DNA from: Bacteroidota bacterium
Lineage (GTDB): Bacteria; Bacteroidota; Bacteroidia; Flavobacteriales_D; Crocinitomicaceae
Length of the DNA: 44,807 nucleotides
Reading direction: 5' to 3'
Assembly (NCBI GenBank): GCA_016868915.1
Contig: VGFL01000012.1
Coordinates: 1 to 44,807, forward strand
The translations under genes and the position numbers were made by a program. How positions within the stretch are numbered: the stretch's first letter is position 1; each line of letters starts with the position of its first letter. Under the pieces are notes generated by a model. That model saw only the letters and a program-made list of their open reading frames with translations, had not been told where the DNA came from and searched no databases. Shown piece by piece: positions 16,781 to 25,948 of the stretch.

Positions 16781-17998
16781 TTAAAGTTTATTGAGCCCTT
16801 TCTTACTCTTTAACACGTTGAATCCAACGTTGAATCCGGTGTAACCTCCCCCTTTTTGTGATGAATAGAAAACATTAACGGGAATATTTAAAGAGCCAGC
16901 TTTGAACGTTCTTCCTATTGCAAAGACAAAAGAAGTATTAAGTTTAGTTACTCCTCTTTTATCAAAATGTGATTCAGAAAAATCATAGGTTGAAACTCCC
17001 GAAGCTGCTGCCGGAGTAGGTGCAATAAAGTATCCGTTTGTATTGTATTGTGGATCATTTCCATAGGTCTCATAGGCATATGTATCCCAATCTGATCTTG
17101 AAAAATAACGACCATCTAAACTGAATTTATTTTCCTTGTCAAAAAATCCGTCTGAAACCTGTTTTAAACCGAATCCTGGTCCAAAAGCTAATTCCCAATT
17201 TCCTTTTCCAAATCTAAATCCGTTCATAAAGATAAAAGAGGGTATAAATTGACCTTGTTCCAAACCGGAAACGTTAAATATACCTTCAACAAGTGCTGAA
17301 AAATTTTCCGTTCCAACGTATTGTCCTTCCAATTGGTATCCAATCATACTTACAAATGGTGCAATTCCAATTCCACCCTGATCCTCAGGCCTAGTGGCAA
17401 ACTCATAAACAGATCCTACTAAACCAGCAGCACCAACACGTGGGCCTGAGTTATTAATTTTCCCTAGACTATTGGATGTAATCACATCATTTTTAAATGC
17501 TAATCGATCAACCACTACTTTATCTGTTGCAACACCATGCATTTCTTTTAAAAGAATTTCAATCATACGTTGAATTTCCAATTCTTGATTGTCAAATTCA
17601 CGAACGGCAGATTTAAAAATCGTTTTATTTTTAACATCAATTATTTTTAACGTAATGGCAATTTTATTTCCCAATAGATCTAGACTGCCGCACATTACAT
17701 AATCCGTATTCAAGGAATTTCCGAGTTTTATTAAACAATTTTGACCAAAACAATCTTGGGCATACTCAGGATTTGATTTAATTACATCAGCCATATCGAA
17801 CTCATCATATACTTTATATTTGTTGAGTTTAATTAATTCCAATCGCATCATTCGTGCAGCCGATTCGGTTTTTACTGTCAGAGAGGTTACATTCGGGTTT
17901 GCAACTGCGATTGTTTGATTTGCATCAGTAACTTGGGCGATAAAGGTCGAACTAATCAGAAATGTGAGTAGTACAAAAAAGAAACTTTGTGTTTTCAT
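16781..17998 (-). CDS. CsgG/LpoB-like N-domain fused to a putative outer-membrane beta-barrel
   Basis: The 405-aa protein starts with a signal peptide (residues 1-21, ending STFIAQ). Residues about 25-165 resemble the nucleotide-binding-fold CsgG/LpoB-like domain found in many Bacteroidetes envelope proteins. Recognisable parts are MMRLELIKLNKYKVYDEFDM, a CFGQNC disulfide-type loop and LNTDYVMCGSLDLLGNKIAITLKIIDVKN. The remaining 200 residues are Gly- and aromatic-rich beta strands (SMIGYQLEGQYVG, NWELAFGPGFGL, GGGYTGFNVGFNVLK), as in an outer-membrane barrel. It lies 106 bases downstream of an HTH regulator on the same strand. Function is unknown; a sensor or export role is only a guess. Confidence 0.75.
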   Translation of the reverse strand: MKTQSFFFVLLTFLISSTFIAQVTDANQTIAVANPNVTSLTVKTESAARMMRLELIKLNKYKVYDEFDMADVIKSNPEYAQDCFGQNCLIKLGNSLNTDYVMCGSLDLLGNKIAITLKIIDVKNKTIFKSAVREFDNQELEIQRMIEILLKEMHGVATDKVVVDRLAFKNDVITSNSLGKINNSGPRVGAAGLVGSVYEFATRPEDQGGIGIAPFVSMIGYQLEGQYVGTENFSALVEGIFNVSGLEQGQFIPSFIFMNGFRFGKGNWELAFGPGFGLKQVSDGFFDKENKFSLDGRYFSRSDWDTYAYETYGNDPQYNTNGYFIAPTPAAASGVSTYDFSESHFDKRGVTKLNTSFVFAIGRTFKAGSLNIPVNVFYSSQKGGGYTGFNVGFNVLKSKKGLNKL

Positions 17999-18104
17999 CC
18001 TTATTAATTTTATTGATACAAAGTTGTTGCAAAAAATGAAAGTGTTAAAATTGTTTTTTGAAAGATTAAAAAATCAATTTGCGAATATCGCAAATGATTA
18101 GTTT

Positions 18105-19118
18105 TTATTCAAATGCAATATCAGCCTCTATTTTTGTCTTAAAGGAGCGGATCATTTTTTCTAAATCAAAGAAATAACTGTTTCGTTCTTTTTCGTTTAC
18201 CTGGCTAATTAAACTTGAGTTCGCTAATTGTTTATCTAAAATCTGCTTGGTATCTTTAACATAGTTTACATCAGTGGTGTGAAGATAATTCATAATATTA
18301 TGAGAAATAAAAATACCTTTTGTCTCATTAGCTTCGTAATAAAAGGTAGCTTCCGCATTGATTGTTTCATTGATGTACATATCGAAATTGTTGCCTTGGG
18401 CAGGAGCTGATGTACCAAAAATAAATTTTTTACCAATGGAAGCTTGATTTTTAAGGTGTTCAACTAAAAGTATAGCTCTATCGCAAAGAAACAAAGCATA
18501 AGTTGGATTTTCGAATAGATGAGCTTTATAGTAATACCAAATTTGCCGCATGAAACCACGCATCAACTCTTGATCGTATATTTCTATCGTCGGAATCTGG
18601 TTATACAACTGTAAAATTTCTTTTCCTAAATCAAAAACTCCATCTGGTATTTTTTCATGGACAAATTTTTGGTTCGAATAATCGGAAATTTGTAAATGTG
18701 TTTTGGCCCAAAAGAATAAGCGAAAACGAATAAGTTGAGGAAAATTTAGTAATTGAAAAAATTGTACATTATTAATGGCTAATAATATCGTTGGATTTGA
18801 AAATGATTTTAAATGAGCGAAACGATCTCGTATACCCTCCAAATAACTAACTAAACTAAAATCATATGTATTTAACGGCGGGAAGTCAAACATTGCCTTG
18901 CCTGTTCCAATTTCGGCAAGCTTGTCAAATGAAATTTCAAAATGTTTACAAATTTTTTGAATCTCACTTGCACTTAATGGCGTTTCATTTCTATAACGCC
19001 TATAAACAGCATCAGGGCTAATATGCAGAACCTCCGATAAAGCATTACCAAGTGAATCTTGATTTCCAATTTTTGATTTTATCTCCTGAAAAATCAAACT
19101 TTGTATGGATATTTTCAT
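18105..19118 (-). CDS. HTH transcriptional regulator with a large C-terminal domain
   Basis: The 337-aa protein has an N-terminal helix-turn-helix of XRE type (residues about 20-65, LSEVLHISPDAVYRRYRNE then LSASEIQKICKHFEISFDKL). About 250 helical residues without a family I recognise follow (for example FRLFFWAKTHLQISDYSNQ and FMRQIWYYYKAHLFE). A perfect palindrome TACTCTAA-AG-TTAGAGTA (19119-19136) directly touches the start codon, which strongly suggests autoregulation or control of the neighbouring gene. The same-strand CsgG-like gene follows. It is not near any phage gene, so it is probably a chromosomal regulator of an envelope function. Confidence 0.82.
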   Translation of the reverse strand: MKISIQSLIFQEIKSKIGNQDSLGNALSEVLHISPDAVYRRYRNETPLSASEIQKICKHFEISFDKLAEIGTGKAMFDFPPLNTYDFSLVSYLEGIRDRFAHLKSFSNPTILLAINNVQFFQLLNFPQLIRFRLFFWAKTHLQISDYSNQKFVHEKIPDGVFDLGKEILQLYNQIPTIEIYDQELMRGFMRQIWYYYKAHLFENPTYALFLCDRAILLVEHLKNQASIGKKFIFGTSAPAQGNNFDMYINETINAEATFYYEANETKGIFISHNIMNYLHTTDVNYVKDTKQILDKQLANSSLISQVNEKERNSYFFDLEKMIRSFKTKIEADIAFE

Positions 19119-19136
19119 TACTCTAAAGTTAGAGTA
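19119..19136. promoter_or_regulatory. Perfect palindrome abutting the HTH regulator start
   Basis: TACTCTAA, AG, TTAGAGTA: 8-bp arms with a 2-base centre, starting at the base immediately upstream of the ATG. The 2-base loop is too small for an RNA hairpin, so a protein-binding DNA dyad is more likely. Confidence 0.6.
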
Positions 19137-19284
19137 AATAAATTTATAAATGAGAATGACGTTTTAAAAATTGAAAAACATAGTAAAAAGCAAGAGTTTT
19201 ATCTAATTAAAATTGCTCCTCAATTGAAATATTTAGGCAACCATTAGGTAAAAAAGTAGTTTTTAAACTTATGTTGCAAAGTTG

Positions 19285-19292
19285 TATATTTA
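19285..19292 (+). promoter_or_regulatory. Candidate -7 element of the T9SS substrate gene
   Basis: TATATTTA is a 7-of-8 match to TAnnTTTG, 15 bases upstream of the TTG start. A TTTTT run at 19260-19264 stands 20 bases upstream in place of the -33 TTTG. Support is weak. Confidence 0.3.
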
Positions 19293-19307
19293 CATTTTAG
19301 GTTAAAA

Positions 19308-22300
19308 TTGAAAAAAACTGGATTAATTTTCTATTTACTGATATCCCTCAGTATATTTGGGCAAGACATATGGATTACCCCAAACCGCGGTCAATGGGAT
19401 GACCGTATTCTTTACAATGTAGACATTAATCAAGGAAAATTGTATTTAGAAAAAAACCAAATGACCTTTTTCCTTACTGATGCCATGGCCCACAATCACG
19501 CTGAACATAAACATCACTCAGAGGAAAAAAATGGAACTGCTTATCATGTGATCAACCAGACTTTTTTAAATGCAAACCCAAATACCTACAAAGAGGAAAA
19601 AATACCATCAAATCATTACTCAAACTATATCTTAGGGTCTGACCAAACTAAATGGAAATCAGAGATTTATTCCTTTCAGGAAGTTCATTACAAGCAATTC
19701 TACACTGATATTGATCTTTTTTACTGTACTAAAGATAAGCAACTGAGCTATAACTTTTTTATCGCACCACATGCTGATCCCTCTCAAATACAATTCAAGC
19801 TTACCGGCGCAGAGTCGGTCAAAATAACGGCTGAAGGCACACTCGTTTTAAAACATCGGTTTGGTGAAATAATAGAATCCGCACCTATTGCCTGGACTGA
19901 AAATGAAAAAGGAATAAAAACCAAAGTGGCCTGTCGATTCCTCCAAATGCAAGATACAATACGATTTTATTTCCCCGACGGATACGCAAAAAATGAAAAA
20001 CTAATTATAGACCCCAGTCTGACATTTTCCACCTTTACAGGTTCAACAGCTGATAATTGGGGCTTCACTGCCACACCCGATATCAATGGGAATTTGTTTG
20101 GGGGGGGTATTGTTTTTGGGGCGGGCTATCCGCTCTCAACAGGCGCTTACGACCTAAGTTTTAATTCTGGAACTGGAACATTTCCTATCGATATCGGAAT
20201 AACAAAATATAATGCGGTTGGTACTAACATCTTATATTCAACGTATATCGGAGGAAGTGGGAATGAAACACCTCACTCTATTGTATCCGCCCAAAATGGT
20301 GAATTATACATTTATGGTGTAACGTCATCTACAAATTTCCCTATGGCAGGAACACCCTATGACAATACGCACAATGGGGGGCCTTATGAAATAGAAAACT
20401 CATTAGAATTTAACGGTGCTGATATTTATGTAGCACGCTTGAATCCGAATGGTACCACTTTATTGTCATCAACCTATATTGGAGGAGCAAATACAGATGG
20501 TCTAAATACGAATAGTTTAAATTACAATTATGGCGATCAATTTCGGGGCGAGATTATCCTCGATGGTAATCAAAATGTCTATATATCGAGTACGACAGCC
20601 TCATCAAATTTTCCAACTGTTTCAGCAAGTCAATCCACATTAAATGGAAGTCAAGATGCAGTTATTTTTAGATTAAATTCGTCACTTAGCACGCTCGCGT
20701 GGAGTACTTATTTTGGTGGTAGTGGGCTCGAAACAGGAAATGCAGTATCTATTTCAAGCAATGGATATATTTATGCCGCGGGAGGTACTTCTTCATCCAG
20801 CTTACCGCTTTCTCTCGGCAATGATTTATCATTCAATGGAGGTATTTCTGATGGTTATGTATTACGCTTAAATCAATCTAATGGCCAATTTGTTGCGGGA
20901 ACTTACATGGGAATGAATGAATATGATCAAACCTATTTTGTTGATACAGATATCGATAATTTTGTGTACGTGTATGGTCAGAGTGAATCAAATTGGGGTG
21001 TTTCGCCAGGGTGTTATGGAACCCCGAATTCTGGACAATTTGTGAGAAAATACTCGGCAGATTTACTTTCTATTTCTTGGTCAACGATGATTGGTGCTGC
21101 ACATGGACATGTTGAAATATCACCTACTGCTTTTCTCGTTTCAGATTGTTATGATATTTATTTGGCAGGATGGGGAGGTATTTTAAATCAAAGCGGACAG
21201 GCAACCTCTTCAACGAGTAATAATTTTCAATGTACCCCAGATGGGTATCAACTCATAACAAACGGAAATAATTTTTACATCGCAGTCCTTGATCAAGATG
21301 CCAGTGCACTGAAGTATGCAACATTCATGGGAGGAACCACCAGTAGCTCCAACCACGTGGATGGAGGAACGAGCCGTTTCGACAAATCGGGAAGGATTTA
21401 TCATGCGGTTTGTGGTGCATGTGGAGGAAACGATTATGGATTTACAAGCACTCCTGGAAGTTGGTCTCCAACGAATAACAGTCCAAATTGTAACATGGCA
21501 ACCTTCAAGTTTGAATTAAGTGCAATTCAGGCCATTGCAGCACAACCTGTACCCTTAATTTGTATACCGCAATCCGTTTATTTCCAAAATAATAGTATTA
21601 ATGGAAACGCTTATTTATGGTACTTCGGAGATGGCAACTCATCCACAGAATTTGAACCTATTTACCAATATACAACGCCAGGAGTTTATGATGTAACCCT
21701 CATTGTCACTGATACGAATGGCTGCTTTAGTCCAGATTCCAGTACGATAACAATTAATATAGGTTCATTTGAAGGAGGTGTGGTGGCTCCACCGTCACCC
21801 ATTTGTCCGGGTGATAACTTTCAATTTGAAGCATACGGCGGAGCAAATTACAGCTGGACACCTGCTCAATACTTGAATAATCCAAATGTATACAACCCAG
21901 TTGCGACAATAACTCAAACCACTACTTTCACTGTCACAATCTCGGACAGCTGCGGCTCTGTAGCGTTCCCCGTAACACTCGAAGTGTATGATAATTCCAT
22001 TTCGATTTCTCCGGATACAAGTATTTGTATTGGAAACAGCGTCCAGCTCAATGTAAACTCATCAGGATCCATCACATGGTCCCCACCAACCTATCTAAAT
22101 AATCCGACTTCTTTTTCACCAATATGTACGCCGCAACAATCCACTACGTATACAGCAAATGTTACCAATCAATATGGATGCGAAAATCAAGCTCAGGTCA
22201 CCATTAACGTTTTTCTCAATCCACCTATACCCATTTTAGAAGATACAGTTCAAGTATGTGAGGGAGGCAGTGTTGGTATTGTTGTTTCTGGTGGAAATAG

Positions 22301-23174
22301 CTACTCTTGGCAAAATAGTCCATACCTAAACACCACACAAGGAAGTGCTGTTATTGCCAATCCCCCGAATGATAATTGGTTTTATGTAACAGTAACAAAT
22401 ACATGTGGAAGCACTCAAGATTCCATTTTGGTTCAGACAATAGAAGCTCAAATTCAAGCCGGTAATGACACCATTATTTGTCCAAATGAAACGGCCATTC
22501 TATGGGCGTCAGGTGCTAGTTATTACCAATGGAATCCACCTGCTACGTTTTTTGAATTATCTGGGAATTTGGTTGAGGTAAGTCCCACACAATCGACAAA
22601 TTATCAAGTTATTGGAACGGATGCAAATGGTTGTAAGGACACTGCGTACGTTTTAGTCCAATTATTTCCATATCCTTCTTTAATCGTGACATCAGATATA
22701 TTTGCTTTTTATGGTGAAGAAATTCAACTTTCTGCTACCTCAAATACACCGGGTAATTTTACATGGTATCCTCCGACAGCTTTAAGTTGCAGTGATTGTT
22801 CAAACCCAGTAGCTGCGCCAAACCAAGACATTACCTATTTTGTCAACTTTGAAGATACGAATGGTTGCTACACAGGTGCCTGGGTAAATATCTATTACGA
22901 TGCCTTGGTATACGTTCCAAACACATTCATTCCGGATGATGATGCTAAGAATGATGTATTTCAGATTTATGGGTCAAATATTTATGAAATGGAATGTCTG
23001 ATATTTAATCGGTGGGGAGAGCTAATTTGCACATTAAATTCAATAACTGATTCTTGGGATGGAACCTATCAAGGAAAAAAATGCCCAGATGGAACTTACA
23101 CTTGGAAATTGACCATTACAGACTTTCAAAATAGACACAAACAAATCACCGGTCACATTAACCTACTTAGATAG
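19308..23174 (+). CDS. Large T9SS-secreted adhesin-like protein (SBBP repeats, PKD, gliding-motility C-terminal domain)
   Basis: The 1288-aa protein has a signal peptide (residues 1-19, FGQ). Residues 20-240 begin IWITPNRGQWDDRILYNV, the DUF7948-like N-terminal domain of Bacteroidetes SBBP-repeat proteins. Beta-propeller-like SBBP repeats follow (STYIGGSGNETP, STYIGGANTDG, STYFGGSGLETG; to about 710). Then comes one PKD domain (YLWYFGDGNSSTEFEP near 770) and five Ig-like repeats of the form W-x-P-..-Y..T..D..GC (about 830-1195). The end (YVPNTFIPDDDAKNDVFQIYG ... CPDGTYTWKLTITD) is the type B gliding-motility/T9SS sorting domain. It starts at TTG. It is probably exported across the outer membrane and displayed or released; binding partner unknown. 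Confidence 0.92.
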   Translation: MKKTGLIFYLLISLSIFGQDIWITPNRGQWDDRILYNVDINQGKLYLEKNQMTFFLTDAMAHNHAEHKHHSEEKNGTAYHVINQTFLNANPNTYKEEKIPSNHYSNYILGSDQTKWKSEIYSFQEVHYKQFYTDIDLFYCTKDKQLSYNFFIAPHADPSQIQFKLTGAESVKITAEGTLVLKHRFGEIIESAPIAWTENEKGIKTKVACRFLQMQDTIRFYFPDGYAKNEKLIIDPSLTFSTFTGSTADNWGFTATPDINGNLFGGGIVFGAGYPLSTGAYDLSFNSGTGTFPIDIGITKYNAVGTNILYSTYIGGSGNETPHSIVSAQNGELYIYGVTSSTNFPMAGTPYDNTHNGGPYEIENSLEFNGADIYVARLNPNGTTLLSSTYIGGANTDGLNTNSLNYNYGDQFRGEIILDGNQNVYISSTTASSNFPTVSASQSTLNGSQDAVIFRLNSSLSTLAWSTYFGGSGLETGNAVSISSNGYIYAAGGTSSSSLPLSLGNDLSFNGGISDGYVLRLNQSNGQFVAGTYMGMNEYDQTYFVDTDIDNFVYVYGQSESNWGVSPGCYGTPNSGQFVRKYSADLLSISWSTMIGAAHGHVEISPTAFLVSDCYDIYLAGWGGILNQSGQATSSTSNNFQCTPDGYQLITNGNNFYIAVLDQDASALKYATFMGGTTSSSNHVDGGTSRFDKSGRIYHAVCGACGGNDYGFTSTPGSWSPTNNSPNCNMATFKFELSAIQAIAAQPVPLICIPQSVYFQNNSINGNAYLWYFGDGNSSTEFEPIYQYTTPGVYDVTLIVTDTNGCFSPDSSTITINIGSFEGGVVAPPSPICPGDNFQFEAYGGANYSWTPAQYLNNPNVYNPVATITQTTTFTVTISDSCGSVAFPVTLEVYDNSISISPDTSICIGNSVQLNVNSSGSITWSPPTYLNNPTSFSPICTPQQSTTYTANVTNQYGCENQAQVTINVFLNPPIPILEDTVQVCEGGSVGIVVSGGNSYSWQNSPYLNTTQGSAVIANPPNDNWFYVTVTNTCGSTQDSILVQTIEAQIQAGNDTIICPNETAILWASGASYYQWNPPATFFELSGNLVEVSPTQSTNYQVIGTDANGCKDTAYVLVQLFPYPSLIVTSDIFAFYGEEIQLSATSNTPGNFTWYPPTALSCSDCSNPVAAPNQDITYFVNFEDTNGCYTGAWVNIYYDALVYVPNTFIPDDDAKNDVFQIYGSNIYEMECLIFNRWGELICTLNSITDSWDGTYQGKKCPDGTYTWKLTITDFQNRHKQITGHINLLR

Positions 23175-23218
23175 AGATGTGGAATATATCTTACCCTTTT
23201 TTGAAAAGAGATAAATAC

Positions 23219-23890
23219 CTAAAGCGTTAGCGACTTCAAGAATTCATTCTTTGTAGCTTCGTTTTCAAATTTTCCAGAATAATAACTTGTGACAGTTGAT
23301 GAAGACTCATCTTTAATTCCACGAGAAGAAACGCACAAGTGTTTTGCGTCGATCAACACCGCAATATCTTGTGTTCCTAAAACATGTTGTAGTTCTTTAG
23401 CAATCTGAACCGTTAAACGTTCCTGAACTTGAGGCCTTTTTGCAAAATACTGGACAATTCGATTTAGCTTTGACAAACCAATAACAGATCCATTGGATAT
23501 ATAAGCAACGTGAGCCTTTCCCATAATTGGAACGAAATGATGCTCGCAATTGCTGTAAAAGGAAATGTTTTTTTCAACCAACATTTGATTGTATTGGTAT
23601 TTGTTCTCAAAGAGGGCAATTTTTGGTTTATTTTCGGGATTCAATCCTGAAAAAATTTCTTGAACATACATTTTTGCAACTCTATAAGGAGTTCCTTTTA
23701 AACTGTCATCCGTTATGTCTAACCCTAATGTTTCCATTATTTTTTCGAAATGAATAGAAATCTCCTCAATTTTTTGAGCGTCTGATATAGAAAATGCATC
23801 CTTTCGCATGGGAGTTTCAATGGTTGTTAGAATATGCTCGTTACCTAATTGTTCGTATAATTCACTAAGTGAAATTGAATCTGTCTTCAT
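23219..23890 (-). CDS. folE: GTP cyclohydrolase I
   Basis: The 223-aa homodecameric zinc enzyme converts GTP to 7,8-dihydroneopterin triphosphate, the first step of folate (and pterin) synthesis. Catalytic and zinc motifs are intact: YSNCEHHFVPIMGKAHVAYI (Cys and His ligands, about residues 113-132), GLSKLNRIVQYFAKRPQVQERL (about 138-160) and HLCVSSRGIKDESS (second Cys, about 190). The first 40 residues are a variable N-terminal extension. It stands alone, convergent with the T9SS gene and with its own 150-bp upstream region. The length and motifs are those of the FolE1 type. Confidence 0.97.
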   Translation of the reverse strand: MKTDSISLSELYEQLGNEHILTTIETPMRKDAFSISDAQKIEEISIHFEKIMETLGLDITDDSLKGTPYRVAKMYVQEIFSGLNPENKPKIALFENKYQYNQMLVEKNISFYSNCEHHFVPIMGKAHVAYISNGSVIGLSKLNRIVQYFAKRPQVQERLTVQIAKELQHVLGTQDIAVLIDAKHLCVSSRGIKDESSSTVTSYYSGKFENEATKNEFLKSLTL

Positions 23891-24043
23891 AGTCTTTTTT
23901 TTAGTTAGCTTAATGGATACATTAAATTAGTTATAAACCGTAAAAGTAGAAACATATGAATCTGAATTTTGTTTAATCTTTATTGCATAAAACTTAAACA
24001 AAATAAAAATCACCTATGGGAAGTAATACCCTATTAAGATTAG

Positions 24044-25162
24044 TTAATGGATTAAATTAAATTGGATTTCTGTCCAAACCTTTTCAGCCGCATAATCCCA
24101 CGAAAATAACTGAGCACGTTGAATTCCATTATTTCTCAAAGTATCTCGCAATTCTTGATCGTGAAACAGACGATTCATGCCTTTGAGAATCTCATTTTCG
24201 TTGAATGGGTCACAGTAAATTGCGGCATCTCCCGCAATTTCAGGCAAACTGGTTTTATTCCCGGATAAAATGGGAATACCACATTTCATCGCTTCAACCA
24301 ACGGAATTCCAAATCCTTCAAAATAAGGTACATATGCTAAAGCGAATGCAGAGGCCGTATATTGAACCAATTTTTTTTGTGTGAGATGTCCGGTAAATCG
24401 GATGTTTTTTTTAACCGTTTCTGGAATATCGATGGAATGCCCTTTCCACATGGGTTTTCCAACGATAACCAATTCCATATCTGGAAAGGAGTTTTTATCC
24501 ATGAAACGCTCAAAGGAATTTACCAAGCGTTGCACATTTTTGCGTGGATGAATAGACCCGACAAAAAGAAAATAGGGTTTCAGATTATTATCGTCTCTAA
24601 ATACTTGAATTTCCTCATTTGAAAAAACACGATATTTTTCTGAAGCGCCATTCCAAGCAACTACAATTTTTTGAGGGTCAATTTTATAAGTTGTTACAAT
24701 ATCTTGCTTCGAAGATTCCGATACAGTGATTATTTTCTGCGAGTGACGGGCAAATTTCGGAAAGTATTTTCGGTAATACCAACCCACTAATCCCGGTAAA
24801 TCTTCCGGATAATGTTCAAAATTTATATCGTGTATGACGTTTATTTGAGGAATACGTGAACCTAAAACTAACGAACCGTCTGGGGAGAAAAGTACGTCGA
24901 TTTTATATTTTTTTAGCGCTCGGTTCAAGCTCCATTCAAACCAAATTAGGTAGAGAAAGGGATGTCTGGCTTGAGGTTTTAGAACTATTTCTTTACAATT
25001 AGAACCGAATTTAAATTTCTTGTCCACTTTACGATCAAAAAACAACATAAATTCATGTTCGGGATGATTTTGTACAATTCGTCGAACAACTTCAAAAGTA
25101 TACCAGCCAAATCCTTCCATTTTATCGGATAGTAAAAAGCGGGTATTTATTCCTATACGCAA
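24044..25162 (-). CDS. Glycosyltransferase family 4 (GT-B fold)
   Basis: The 372-aa protein matches GT4/group 1 glycosyltransferases: an N-terminal MRIGINTRFLLSDKMEGFGWYTFEVV, the linker HDINFEHYPEDLPG, and a C-terminal nucleotide-sugar domain with FLFVGSIHPRKNVQRLVNSF near 190 and EGFGIPLVEAMKCGIPILSGNKTSLPE (E-x7-E motif) near 285. The first domain is soluble and the protein may associate with the inner membrane through basic loops. It lies 3 bases after DUF3050 and in turn aspS, so all three are one transcription unit. The sugar and acceptor are unknown. Confidence 0.92.
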   Translation of the reverse strand: MRIGINTRFLLSDKMEGFGWYTFEVVRRIVQNHPEHEFMLFFDRKVDKKFKFGSNCKEIVLKPQARHPFLYLIWFEWSLNRALKKYKIDVLFSPDGSLVLGSRIPQINVIHDINFEHYPEDLPGLVGWYYRKYFPKFARHSQKIITVSESSKQDIVTTYKIDPQKIVVAWNGASEKYRVFSNEEIQVFRDDNNLKPYFLFVGSIHPRKNVQRLVNSFERFMDKNSFPDMELVIVGKPMWKGHSIDIPETVKKNIRFTGHLTQKKLVQYTASAFALAYVPYFEGFGIPLVEAMKCGIPILSGNKTSLPEIAGDAAIYCDPFNENEILKGMNRLFHDQELRDTLRNNGIQRAQLFSWDYAAEKVWTEIQFNLIH

Positions 25163-25165
25163 AAT

Positions 25166-25948
25166 TTAGATTAAAACAGGAACGGATTTTATTTCTTTTA
25201 AAACTCCATTCCATAAATGCATTCTCATTTTTAACGCATCAATAGATACTTGTGTTGCTTCATACCATTTTAATTCATCATTTCCGCATAGCTCTTGTAT
25301 CATTTGCAGAGACATTGGTCCGTGTTCACCGCCATCTACTTCAATGTGTCTTTCAAGGTAATATATCAAATCAGAAAGAGAGTTACCAGTTTGTTTTTCA
25401 ACAGTTTTTACAATTTCAATAAACATATCTGGAATTAAATCTTCACGACCGAACGTAAATAATGCAGCCAATTCGTGAGGTTTATTTTCTTTTATTTTTT
25501 GAAAGGTGAATGAAACAAAATCAATTGTATTTTTTGAAATAGTAAGATGCTCTAAATCTGATTTTACCGTATTTAGGTCACTTCTTTGAACAAATGATAA
25601 AACCTCAGCGGTATCTAATCCAATTTGCTCCATTGCCTTCAGATATAATTCAAAGTGACTTACCGGGTTTCCACTTTTATCCAAATCACTTTCTTCGCCC
25701 AATACAATTTCATTTATCAATCTGCGAGTGGAGGCAGATCCACTTGGTCTCCAGGGTAATTCAACTGAAGTCAAATTGATTTGAAGTGCTTTTAGCAGAC
25801 TCATGAAATCCCAAACAGCGTAGATATGTTGTTTCATAAAAATCTGAATGGCCTCTAATGAGTTTAACTCCGAATACAACGGGTGGGCAAGAAGCTCCAT
25901 TCTAAATGGTTCAATATCAGATTTTAATTCATTAAGTTCTTTTGTCAT
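25166..25948 (-). CDS. DUF3050 family protein (heme-oxygenase-like fold)
   Basis: The 260-aa soluble protein matches DUF3050 (PF11251). Family marks are LAHPLYSELNSLEAIQIFMKQHIYAVWDFMSLLKALQ at residues 20-56 with a conserved HxYAVWDFM core, PWRPSGSASTRRLINEIVLGEESD, and DGGEHGPMSLQMIQEL with an EHGPM motif near 210. The His/Asp/Glu residues of these helices are compatible with a diiron or heme-oxygenase-like (CADD) fold, which I infer from the family. It begins at the base after the aspS stop and is followed by a GT4 gene. The biological role is unknown. Confidence 0.88.
   Translation of the reverse strand: MTKELNELKSDIEPFRMELLAHPLYSELNSLEAIQIFMKQHIYAVWDFMSLLKALQINLTSVELPWRPSGSASTRRLINEIVLGEESDLDKSGNPVSHFELYLKAMEQIGLDTAEVLSFVQRSDLNTVKSDLEHLTISKNTIDFVSFTFQKIKENKPHELAALFTFGREDLIPDMFIEIVKTVEKQTGNSLSDLIYYLERHIEVDGGEHGPMSLQMIQELCGNDELKWYEATQVSIDALKMRMHLWNGVLKEIKSVPVLI

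Noticed and set aside
23175-23218. Possible terminator between the T9SS gene and folE
   Set aside because: Only CTTTT-TTG-AAAAG can pair; too weak to call a terminator for either convergent gene.
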